Translations under genes and position numbers: made by a program
In this document: one piece after another, positions 54,142-63,529 of the stretch
Layout of the letters: each line of letters begins with the position of its first letter
How positions within the stretch are numbered: position 1 is the first letter of the stretch
Assembly: GCA_030762895.1 (NCBI GenBank)
Contig: CM061062.1
Span: 209,001-273,000 of the forward strand
Reading direction: 5' to 3'
Origin: Sophora flavescens
Lineage: Eukaryota > Streptophyta > Magnoliopsida > Fabales > Fabaceae
Length of the DNA stretch: 64,000 bases
The notes under the pieces: model-generated
Database searches by the model: none
Told to the model about the DNA's origin: nothing
What the model saw: only the letters and a program-made list of their open reading frames with translations

Positions 54142-56267
54142 TGTTAACTCTCAATCTGTCTGACTCTGTTATACGTCGGACTGTTCCCCTGTTGTACTTT
54201 AGAGTTTTGATGAATCCAAACATTATGCACATGATTTTACATTGAACCATATCAATATTTCTAATCATCTACTTGAGTTGTGTAGCCAAAGCTTTATATC
54301 ATAGCAGGACAAGTCAACAAAAGAGTATGAAGGAATCAAATGATTGCATACAAGCGTCTGAAGTACAATGTGTCTAAAGCATGACTCACTAAAGCATCGG
54401 TATCTGTCAGACTCAAACTGAAGAAGAACAACAAGTAGCAGTCTCAAAGCAAACCATCAAGTATTGTCATCATTACTGAAGCTAAAGCAAAAGGAATCAT
54501 TCGTTGATGAGCAAATGTGGAAGGAAACTCTTTTACTTAAGTCTATCGGGATTATACGTCTGAAGTACGACTCGAGCTAAAATTCATATCTCAGACCCAA
54601 TCAATCAAGACAAAACTGTGTCTACAAGTCTCAATCGAAGTAGTCAAGAAGAGATCACATTCAAGGAACTAGTTGAAAGCAAGAAAGGACGTATCCAGCT
54701 TATGCAGCTGAAAGCATGACAGAATGTATTCAGCTTGTTTGCAAAGGAAAGGACGAAAGATCACAAGCTGTACTAAGTCAACAAAATGATGATCAAGAGT
54801 AATTAGCAATTGGATAATCATCCTTCAAAGATTATCCACAATATCTTCTGAAGAAAGGTGAAAGAAGATTCGTATCAAGATTACAGACCAAAACATAATT
54901 ACTATCTCAACATGCGTCTGAGTCTCTGACACTATTTGAAGAATGTCAGACCAACCTATCAAGACTCACATGGCAACCACTATCTCACCCTTTGACAAAG
55001 AAATGATCAAGATCAAGATTATGTGGTATCTTCAAACCAATCTGGAAGGTGCTCAAAAGAAAGAGTATTTCTCTCTCAGTATGCGTCTATGCCTCTGACA
55101 AAGTCAGCATCACTCTTTTGTCAGAATAACATGTTTGATTCAAGATATTTTCAAACATCCTTAAACTTAGAAGATGTGAAATGCAAAAGTCACTTCCGTG
55201 ATATTGAAGCACGCACCAAAAAGAAAAGCTATCTATAAAGAATTTAATTAATCTCTTATTCAAGGTTAAGAGTGATTTGAAATATAATTAACTAAACTTG
55301 AAAGAAGTTTATTAATATATTTATTATCTTCAACCGAAATCAGAAAAAGGAGAAAAGACAAAAAGGCAAAGCAACAAGAAAGTATTCCTTATGATAGTAA
55401 AATAAAAGCTACTTTATCTGAGCTTTTCTATGAGTTACACAAATAAGGAAAGAATGATGCCCAAAGCTACTGTAAAGCATATCTACTATACTCAGTTATC
55501 AACAAAGAATCTCCAACATTCTTCAAAGCATTTATTATCAATTCAGAATGATTATCTCTCAAAGAACAAAGCTGAATACCTTCAAATCCATCTCAACGGA
55601 TCTTTTTGGTCAAGTATAAATATGAAGTCGAAGACCAAGAAGAAGATAGAAACAAGATATACAAGTGAAGTGATACAGTGATAAATAGATAAACCAGAGA
55701 AAATCTCTCATCAACTGAAAAGCTATAGTACTCGAAGAAGAACTCATTTGCAACTGACCAAGTTCTAAGTTCATATATACTCTGTGCAGTGTTTAAATAT
55801 TGGTTGAATTACCTTATAACTTTGAATTTGTGCTCCAAAACCTCTCTCAAACTCTGAGCCTGAAGAGGCTTGTTTCAAGAATACTTGTTGAGCCTGAAGA
55901 GGCTAGGTGTGCAAACAATACTTGTGGTTGATCCTGGAGAGGCTAGGTGTGCAAATATTACTCGTCTGTAACCTTGATCAGTTAAAATGAAAAACTTGGT
56001 TAAGTCAAGGACTGAACGTAGCCCCAAAGATTGAGGATGAACCAGGATAAAACTGAGTATACTCTTTCTCTATCCTTGTTTATTTACTCAGTTTAATTTC
56101 CTATCTGTTTAACTAACTTGTGTGTGAGTGAAATAGTTGCAATTCAGTTTTAATAAGGCGTCTGTCTTAAAGTGTCTTATCTAGTCTGAATTTGATTTGT
56201 GCTTCCAAACTCTGATTTTCGAAAACACTATTCAGTCCCCCTTCTAGTGTTGTTTTGTGCCATTTCA
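54142..56267 (+). repeat. Right LTR of element E (shared with tandem copy E2)
   Basis: 2126 bp, TGTTAACTCTC to CCATTTCA. It carries two segments missing from the left LTR (about 33 bp near 54858 and about 85-90 bp near 55950). It has a TATAAATA box at 55615. It is followed by a PBS and gag start and not by flanking DNA, so it acts both as E's 3' LTR and as the 5' LTR of E2. Confidence 0.87.
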
Positions 56268-56434
56268 GTTGGTATCAGAGCTCAGCCTCTGGATTGAGCA
56301 CCTTACAGTGTAGAGGAAAAGATTCTGAAGAATGGCAGGTGAAGCAGCCTCAAGCAACAGTATGTACAATCAGGGTACACATCTCAGTAAACCACCCATG
56401 TTTAGTGGCAAAGATTATGCGTACTAGAGGAGTA
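56268..56434 (+). pseudogene. gag: Start of a second E internal region (E2): PBS and gag 5' end
   Basis: PBS TGGTATCAGAGC at 56270-56281, then ATG at 56332 (MAGEAASSNSMYNQ, PMFSGKDYAY) matching E gag at 26697 onward. It breaks near GAGGAGTA at about 56434, where element F begins. The same point in E1 carries a stop (TAG) shared by both copies, so the stop predates the tandem. Confidence 0.8.
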
Positions 56435-56783
56435 CTATCCCTAGATTTTAAACAGGCGCAGCTAGAACCTTTACAAAAACGAGAACTCCTCACAGACCAG
56501 GGACGTACTATCCCCCAGTGATAGAGTCTTAAAACGTGAGATAACGATTCACAAGAATTCAGAAAAGGATTACAATCAGAAAGCACTCACAAGTGCATAT
56601 ATGAAACAAATTGAAGAACTACAACAATCACCTATATGGTGTGTATGTCTCTCTCAAGTAATTGATTTGCTAGTGTAAGATTATGAGAGTGATTTTGAGT
56701 TATGTTCAAGAGTAGAGAGAAAGTTAGAAAAATAGTTCAAATTCGTTCAGGGTGTTGTATGAACTTTCTCTACAATAGACCAA

Positions 56784-56790
56784 TATATAT
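56784..56790 (-). promoter_or_regulatory. Putative TATA box, element F LTR
   Basis: ATATATAT-type box on the minus strand, about 50 bp downstream of the last ATAATCGATTAT motif. Confidence 0.4.
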
Positions 56791-56839
56791 CTCTTTGAAA
56801 GTTAGGTCAAAACACTTGAAAACTAATTTTCCTCGACTC

Positions 56840-57290
56840 ATAATCGATTATCGGAAAAACATAATCGATTATTTTAGCTAAAGTCAAAAGGCGCATGAAG
56901 AAACAGTCACGTCATAATCGATTATAATAATCGATTACTTGGTCTCTGTTTGAAAGATCAGACTGAATCAAAATAGCATAATGATTATCCTAATCGATTA
57001 TGAAGCCTCTGACTTTTGATTTGAAAAGCAATAATCGATTTTTTCAAAGCCATAATCGATTATAATTTGAATATTAAACTCAACGGCTAAGACATAATCA
57101 AATATCCATTAAAGCATAATTAAGTCATTTAAAAGCTGAGTTTAAAACGTGTTGAAAAAGTCATAATCGATTACCATAATCGATTATCATACTTTGAATT
57201 TCGAATTTCAAAAACCCAACAACTCTGTTATTTAAAGTCTCATTTAAGCACAATTATGAGCTGCATAATCGATTATCATAATCGATTATT
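56840..57290 (-). promoter_or_regulatory. ATAATCGATTAT palindrome array (element F LTR)
   Basis: About a dozen copies of the palindrome ATAATCGATTAT or close variants, often in pairs. Centre spacing is 13 bp (near 56920, 57165, 57270) or 21 bp (near 56850 and 57040). The array lies upstream of the minus-strand TATA box. Confidence 0.65.
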
Positions 57291-57628
57291 CTCCGTGTAA
57301 ATTGGTTTTTGAAAATCTTTAAAGGTCTGAAAAAGATATGCTGAAATTAATTTCGAAGATCTTTTTCTAAAACAGATTTTTGTGTGTGTGTGTGATTTAT
57401 TTTTACCTTTGAGAGACACACACCCATTTACATTTAATCTAAAACAAACAATACAGTAAAAGAAAATTTCCCTTTTAACCCCGTATTTGTTTGTTGGTCC
57501 TTTTCACACTTTTTTTTTGTTGCAATTTGGTCCTTTAGACTTGAATTTGTGTGTTGTTCCTTGGACTTGAAATTCCCCTTTTAATCAGCATCAAAACAAA
57601 TATACATGTCAAGGTATATAGCCATTAA

Positions 57629-57920
57629 CTCCCTCTTTTTGATGATGACAAACATCTCATGCAGGAATTTCTAAAAGATAGAGTTAAAACAATAAAATAT
57701 ATCACACATTATAATTTCGCTCTACTCCCCCTCACTTTATGCAGTTTGAGCAAGCAATAAATATATCTCATTTCATAATTTTGCTTTACTCCCCCTAAGC
57801 ATGCAATTAATAGAAGATTTTCCGATTGAAATTTCTCTCCCCCTTAAGCATGCATTTATAAAAATCATTTCTTGGCTTATCTCCCCCTTAAGCACGCACT
57901 CATGTAACTCTCCCCCTTTT
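57629..57920 (-). repeat. Six PPT-like AGGGGGAG motifs before the 3' LTR of F
   Basis: On the minus strand: AAAAAGAGGGAG (57629-57640, adjacent to the LTR), then GGGGGAG-type motifs at about 57725, 57789, 57837, 57890 and 57909, each followed by TAAAG- or GAGAA-type sequence. Several are preceded by GCATGCTTA. Only the LTR-proximal one need be the functional PPT. Confidence 0.75.
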
Positions 57921-58154
57921 GTCATTATCAAAGAGCGGGAAAAGTATTATCATTTTAATATGGCATATATCCACTAAAGTAGTAGTCAATTTTAAGTCTG
58001 AGATATAAGCCATGGCATGCATATATCAGATATGTGCGAAAGCAAAAAAAAATGCCACGAAATATATGAATTAAAGTAATTAGTATGAAAGCTTATCTGA
58101 TAACCATTTTGACCAATAATTGATTAATTAATCAATTATATTCTTTCTGGAATA

Positions 58155-58382
58155 GTATTCTTGATATAATCGATTCCTATGATCGATTATTACTCCTCTG
58201 TCAGGACTGCTCAAGGATCCAGTGGGGGCATAATCGATTCCTGTAATCGATTAGTGCTTCTCTGTTAAAACTACTCGAGGATCCAGTGATGTCATAATTG
58301 ATTCCTATAATCGATTAGCGCTTCTCTATTTTGAGAACAGAAAATTTTGTCTTGGCATAATCGATTATCCTAATCGATTACG
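58155..58382 (-). repeat. ATCGATT repeat block outside the LTR of F
   Basis: Four pairs of ATCGATT words (such as ATAATCGATTCCTATGATCG) within a loose tandem of about 70 bp containing CTTCTCTGT and GGATCCAGTG. It lies between RNase H and the PPT region, not in the LTR, so the LTR-type palindromes also occur in the 3' UTR. Confidence 0.7.
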
Positions 58383-58484
58383 TCCTCTCTGCCTACACAT
58401 TTAATAAACACGTTAGCAAACAACAGGGTGTAATATGCAGGGTTCAATCAGTGCATGATTGGTTCAAAATTCCTAGTTATGTTC

Positions 58485-58951
58485 TTATGAAAAAGAAACT
58501 TTCTTTAGGCAGGGGTTTTGTAAAGATATCTGGGAGTTATTTAGATGGTCTCTAATGAAGTGACACCTGATCTCAATGTGTTTAGTCCTTGAGTGATATA
58601 CAGGATTCTTTGTGAGATTTATTGCACTGGTGTTGTCATACTTGATTGGTACAGTTTTAAGTTCTATTCCATAGTCATTCAAATGTTGTTTCATCCAAAT
58701 TATTTGTGCTCAACAACTACCCGCCGCAACATATTCTGCTTCGACGGTGGATAATGGCACACTTGCTTGTTTCTTGCTATGCCAAGAAACTAAGGCATTT
58801 CATAATAAGTGGCAAGTTCCACTAGTGCTATTTCGATCTAATTTGCAACCCGTGAAGTCAGAATCCGAATATCCAATTAGGGTGCAGTCAGTCCCTTTAG
58901 GATACCATAAGCCCATATTTTATGTGCCAATGAGATATCTCATTATGCGTT
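58485..58951 (-). pseudogene. RNase H of element F
   Basis: VKYDNTSAINLTKNP-type sequence (PIKYDNTSAINLTKNPVYHS) carries a catalytic Asp, and RTKHIEIRCHFIRDHL is the C-terminal Ty1/copia RNase H signature (about 58560-58600). Upstream, the ADWAGC-type start is degraded and in another frame from RT (58700-58950). The end QNPCLKKVSFS runs into the 3' UTR. Confidence 0.82.
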
Positions 58952-59848
58952 TTACCACGGTGAGATGTGATTCTTTGGGTTTGATTGAAAATGTGCACAC
59001 ATGCAAACATTAAACATGATGTCAGGATGACCAGCAGTAAGGTAAAGAAGGGATCCGATCATACCTCTATACTTACTTACGTCGACTGACTTACCATCTT
59101 CATCCTTGTCAAGATAACAAGATGTACTCATGGGAGTGGATAGTTCCTTTGAATTGTTCATCCCAAATCTTTTGAGCAGCTCTTTACAATACTTGGATTG
59201 GTTAATGAATATACCTTCCTTTGATTGCTTGATTTGCAACCCAAGAAATTACTTAGGCTCTCCCATCATCGACATTTCAAATTCATTTTGCATGATTTTA
59301 GAGAATTCCTTGCACAAAGCTTCGTTAGTTGCACCAAATATAATATCGTCCACATAAATTTGCACAAGTAAAATATCATGCCTTTTGTTTTTGACGAAAA
59401 GAGTTGTATCAACTTTTCCTCTTTGAAAACCATTTTCCAACAAAAACTTACTCAAGCGTTCATACCAAGCTCTAGGAGCTTGTTTTAAACCATATAAAGC
59501 CTTTTTCAATTTGAAAACATGATTAGGAAATCCAAAATCTGAAAAACCAGGAGGTTGATCCACATAAACTTCCTCTTGTATAAAACCGTTTAGAAACGCA
59601 CTCTTAACGTCCATTTGGAAGAGTTTGAAATCCATGATGCAAGCAAAAGCAAGAAGCATACGAATGACTTCTAATCTAGCTACGGGAGCATAGGTTTCAT
59701 CAAAATATATGTCTTCTTGTTGGTTATACCCTTTAGCAACAAGCCCTTATTTCTAGTTATTATTCCATTGTCATCTAGCTTGTTACAAGTAACCCATTTG
59801 GTTCCTGTGATCAAATGATCTTTAGGTTTAGGGACTAACTCCCAAACA
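58952..59848 (-). pseudogene. Reverse transcriptase of element F
   Basis: Ty1/copia RT: FKLFQMDVKSAFLNGFIQEE (about 59570-59630, first catalytic Asp), VYVDQPPGF, LYGLKQAPRAWYERLSKFLL (about 59445-59505) and the active site VQIYVDDIIFGATNEALC (about 59325-59375). Then MQIKQSKEGIFINQSKYCKE, YRGMIGSLLYLTAGHPDIMF and VCMCAHFQSNPKNH (58952-59239). A stop near 59243 and damage between 59660 and 59848 break the frame, but all catalytic residues are visible. Upstream it joins the integrase tail. Confidence 0.88.
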
Positions 59849-60874
59849 TCATTTCTTTTGAAATTGGTTTAGCTCTTCGTGCATAGAAAGAGTCCAATGT
59901 TCATCAACTATGGCCTCATCAATATTCTTAGGTTCAATTTGTGATATAAAGGCCATATAGTGACAAGCATGATTAAGAGAGTTTCGAGTTGTTACCCCTT
60001 TTGAGATATCACCTATTATATTGTCAAGAGGATGGTATCTAGAAGTTCTCCATTCTCTTGGAAGATCGGAATGAGGTGTCTCTTCTTCTTGCGGAGGTGT
60101 TTGATCTAATTTGTTCTTCTCTTGAGTTCCTTTCTCCTCAAGATAAGTGTTTCCCAAAATTTCTGCAAGATCGCCAACACTTTCTTCCACTACAACTTTG
60201 GGGTTAGACTCATCAAAAGATACATGTACATATTCTTCAATGGTCATGGTTCTTTTATTAGAAATTCGAAAGGCCTTACTAGAATTGGAATATCCAAGAA
60301 ATATACCTTCATCAGCTTTGGCATCGAATTTACCAAGGTTATCTTTACCATTATTTAAAACAAAGCACTTACATCCGAATACGTGAAAGTGGGAGATGTT
60401 GGGCTTCCTTCCCTTGTAAATTTCATAGGGCATCTGTTTCATAATAGGTCTTATGATGACTCTATTCATCACATAGCATGCGGTGTTCACCGCATCTGCC
60501 CAGAAATACTTAGGAAGGTTGGTCTCATTGAGCATCGTCCTTGCTAGCTAGACTAGTGACCTATTTTTCCTTTCCACCACCCCATTTTGCTGGGGAGTCA
60601 TAGGTGAGGAAAAATTATGCCCAATGCCATTTTCAGCACAAAAAGCCTCAAATGACTCATTTTGAAACTCACCACCATGATCACTTCGGATAGTTACAAT
60701 GTTTAATCCCTTCTCGTTTTGTATAGCCTTGGCAAGTTTACGAAAAGTATCAAAAGCGTCATTTTTATGAGAAAGGAACAATGTCCATGTATAACGAGAA
60801 TAGTCATCCACAATAACAAGCGCATAGTAATTACCACCAAAACTCATAGTTCTAGAGGAGCCAAATAAATCCAT
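59849..60874 (-). pseudogene. Integrase of element F
   Basis: Core: MDLFGSSRTMSFGGNYYALV, then VDDYSRYTWTLFLSHK (first Asp), IRSDHGGEFQNESFEAFCAE (second) and SPMTPQQNGVVERKNRSLV (Glu), from 60548 to 60874. One stop region lies at about 60536-60547. The C-terminal half follows: LNETNLPKYFWADAVNTACY, RKPNISHFHVFGCKCFVLNN and FLGYSNSSKAFRISNKRT, then an acidic linker and EPKNIDEAIVDEHWTLSMHE before RT. The DDE triad is intact. Confidence 0.88.
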
Positions 60875-60933
60875 GTGTAAAAGCTATAAAGGCCTGTTAG
60901 TAGAAATAACATTTTTAGATTTGAAATAGGCCT

Positions 60934-61425
60934 TTACTTGTTTTCCTTTTTGACAAGTGTCACACAATTTATCTTTTTCAAAATGAAGCTTTGGTAACCA
61001 ATTATTAGGTCCTTGCGAACAAATCTATTTAGATGGTCCATGTGAATATGAGCCATCCTCCTATGCCATAACCAAGATTCATCCTCTTTACTAATAAGAC
61101 AGCATGCATCATTTGAAGGTTCATCTAAGGAAACCACATAGATATTTCCAATTCTTTGACCAATTAACTTAGTTTGATTATTAGAATTCATGACCTTGCA
61201 TTTAGTATTATCAAACACAACATTATATCCTTTATCGCTTAGTTGACTTATGCTTAACAGATTGTGTTTCAAACCTTCAACATAGAGAACGTTTTCTATG
61301 GTAGGATTAGGACCTTTACCTGCAGTCCAAATTCCCATGATTCTACATTTGTTGTTATTACCATATAAGACATAACCACTTTTCTTGAGTGTGAGGGAGG
61401 AGAACTTGCTTTTATCTCCCGTCAT
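60934..61425 (-). pseudogene. Protease end and GAG-pre-integrase of element F
   Basis: MTGDKSKFSSL begins just after the protease motif. The GAG-pre-integrase domain reads VLYVEGLKHNLLSISQLSDK (about 61245-61300), NVVFDNTKCKVMN and ESWLWHRRMAHIHMDHLNRF (about 61010-61080, with the His pair of the HHCC zinc finger). The Cys pair follows at CVTLVKKENK, where the frame breaks (expected CxxC). Confidence 0.85.
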
Positions 61426-61556
61426 ATGCTTGGATCATCCACTATCGAGATACCAATTTGAGCTCTTTGCTTTCAAGCACACCTACAAAACAGATTTAGG
61501 TTTTAACTTTTGGTAACCAAATCATATTGGGTCCAAGAGAGTTAGTCTTGAGCATA
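61426..61556 (-). pseudogene. gag end and protease start of element F
   Basis: Reading minus from G's LTR: KTNSLGPNMIWLPKVKT, a stop, then WYLDSG with a stop where Cys or similar is usual, and SKHMTGD. The LDSG is the aspartic protease motif of Ty1/copia elements. Element G cuts the rest of gag off at 61556/61557. Confidence 0.65.
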
Positions 61557-62126
61557 TGATAATCCGCTGGCTTATCATGTTTTATCTATTATTTTAGAGC
61601 GGATTTCATCAATTAAATTTAGTTGAATGCTTGATTTAACCCAAATTAGACTTTGTTTTCCTATTTTGATTATTTTATAGTCAATGTGTATATTTAATTA
61701 ATTTTAATTAGATTTTAGTTAATTTTCTTATATATTTTAATTTTAATTTTTAGGAAGGTGTTAAGAAAGAAAAGAAGGAAACCAATTAAAGAGAAATTGA
61801 AGGATAAAGCCTCAATTAGAGAAGCTACATGAATTGAAATAAAAATTGAAGACAAGCTTTGGTCAAGACCCAATACAAATTGTTTGGCAATTCACGTACA
61901 GGGAATAATGACTTTGTAATTGAAAAGCTAGGACCCATGTAATCTGAATTGGAATGGAAAGTAGTAAATTTCGCTTATCAACATTGCAGCAAAGTGGAGT
62001 ATTTCAATTCTTCCATGATTTAAAAAGATACGTACAGAGGCAAGGATTGGAAATAGAAAAGCTAAGTGGGACCCGTTACCAATTGAAAGAAAATTGAAGT
62101 CAAGAAGGAGCTACGGGACTTGGTAC

Positions 62127-62458
62127 TTTGGTGGCGTTTGGAATAGCTTATTTAAGCTCCTTTTGACTTATCTGATGACATAAGCTCTTATGCAGTGTGT
62201 TTGGCAGAGATTATAAAAATAACTTATGTCATCCCATAAGGAGTTTTTGACTTATTTTCATAAGTCACTGGGAGAAGCTTATGGAATTATCATAAGAGCT
62301 TATGCACTAAACACCCTCTCCGTGTTTTTCACTATTCGAATCCTCTCATGCCCCTTTCCTTCTTTTTCTTTCTTTAAGCCCTTATGACATAAGCTCTCAT
62401 GCGATAAGGTCTTATGTGATAAGCTCTTAATTATGTTGTTCATCCAAACGCACCCAAA
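62127..62458. mobile_element. MITE-like element in G's LTR
   Basis: 332 bp bounded by TTTGGTGGCGTTTGGA on the left and the inverted TTTGGGTGCGTTTGGA on the right. It is full of CTTATG/CATAAG inverted words able to fold into long stems and has no ORF. Legume genomes hold many MITEs of this CATAAG-rich type (recalled). The TSD is unclear, so the superfamily is not assigned. Confidence 0.7.
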
Positions 62459-62563
62459 TTCGATTGAAATTGAATAAAAATATCTATTTTTCAATTGGAT
62501 TTGGATTAAAAAGATTGGCCCACAAGTTGAATTAAAATTAAGGGCTGCACCTTTTTTTGGCAA

Positions 62564-62571
62564 TATAAAAA
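62564..62571 (+). promoter_or_regulatory. Putative TATA box, element G LTR
   Basis: TATAAAAA in the context GGCAATATAAAAAGAAGG, about 100 bp after the MITE. Confidence 0.4.
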
Positions 62572-63376
62572 GAAGGGTAGCGTCAAAGACGAAGAGAAGC
62601 ACGGAGTCGCACTGATAGCAGCCGCACAGTGTAAAAAAAAAAAGAAGGTGCCTTTGGAGACACACTGCGAGTTACACAGTTCAGGAAGAAACTCAAGATG
62701 ACCTCCTTATCTTCGTCTTCTTCATCTGGTTCTTTCTTTTTAATTATGTTTAGTTAATTTTCTTTTGTTAGAGGTAGATGAAACTTCCTAGATAACTTGT
62801 TTTGATTCTGGATAATTACTACTGTATGAATTTGCAATTAGGAAATTCGAGTTCATAATCGCTGTTTGTGAATAAACGATTTGTGCGTGTTACTTAGGAA
62901 TAAGAACACAACCAAATTAATTTTTTTGAGTGGAAATCTTTCTTAATGCTTCTGCTATTTATATAATACTCAAGGAATTGAATTAGTAACTTAGACAGAA
63001 AGGTTTATTCACCTAAGGAATTAGGGGATAAATTACAAAACTCAGTTTCTTGAAATTGGATAAACTGTTCAAGTTAATTTCCAAGATTAAATAGGTAGGA
63101 CAGACAGGGAAATCGATCCTCTAACAATTTTTTCTTGATCATTAAAAACCAATTTTCTGTTGCTTAATTTTCTCAATTGAAAATACCAAAAATATTTTAT
63201 GTTCCTTGTTAAATTCCTGCTCTTACTTATTGGTGAAAACCAATTTCAAACCATTTGGTCGCTCAAATGAAATTGAGTTGGCATGTTAGTAGTTAACGGT
63301 TCAATCCCTAAGGACGATTTTTTTATTACTACAGTTAGCGATTTGGTGCACTTGCCAATTTTTCTCAACAAGTTTT

Positions 63377-63394
63377 TGGCGCCGTTACCGGGGA
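63377..63394 (+). other. Primer binding site, tRNA-Asp (element G)
   Basis: TGGCGCCGTTACCGGGGA, six bases after the LTR end, one base from the perfect Athila PBS seen at 30593-30610. Confidence 0.88.
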
Positions 63395-63529
63395 TTGATT
63401 TTTGTTAATATTAGTTGTGCCAAAGAAATCTCGATTTGAGCATTTTTTTTTGTTATTATAATTGCTTCAATTTTATTTTTATTTTATATTATCAGTGTGC
63501 ACTGATTTTCTTTTGAGTTGTGTATGTGA

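Larger units (their letters stand above)
24629..56267 (+). mobile_element. Sirevirus-like Ty1 element E (gag plus env-like, no pol), nested
   Basis: Two matching LTRs (24629-26632 and 54142-56267) bound a plus-strand internal region with a UBN2-type gag, a CCHC knuckle and an envelope-like ORF; protease, integrase and RT are absent. Initiator tRNA-Met PBS and a GGGGGG PPT mark the ends. Three insertions split it: Athila-like one-LTR copy, Ogre H and a 3.3-kb solo LTR. Removing them leaves about 9.0 kb. It is non-autonomous and decayed. A second internal region follows the right LTR. Confidence 0.8.
56435..57628 (-). repeat. 3' LTR of element F
   Basis: About 1.2 kb. It starts near 57628 (TTAATGGC after the PPT) in minus orientation. 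It carries many ATAATCGATTAT palindromes (56840-57290) and a TATATAT box (56784-56790). The low-coordinate end is uncertain: GTACTATCCC occurs at about 56432 and again at about 56507, so the boundary could be at 56435 or near 56520. Confidence 0.6.
56435..61556 (-). mobile_element. SIRE-type Ty1 element F, 5' truncated by G
   Basis: Minus-strand Sirevirus-like element: 3' LTR, a PPT-rich 3' region, RNase H, RT, integrase and the gag-protease end, where element G has inserted (61557). The 5' LTR and most of gag lie beyond the right edge. Motifs YVDDIIFGATN in RT and IRCHFIRDHL in RNase H fit the SIRE/Maximus lineage. It appears to have inserted in E2's gag. Confidence 0.83.
61557..63370 (+). 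repeat. 5' LTR of element G
   Basis: 1814 bp, TGATAATCC to CTCAACA. It contains a 332-bp MITE-like insertion (62127-62458) and a TATAAAAA box (62564). Without the MITE it would be about 1.48 kb. Unlike Athila-I and II it has no TCGCGAGGCGA array. The 5' flank GCATA (61552-61556) is the likely TSD; its partner lies beyond the window. Confidence 0.72.
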
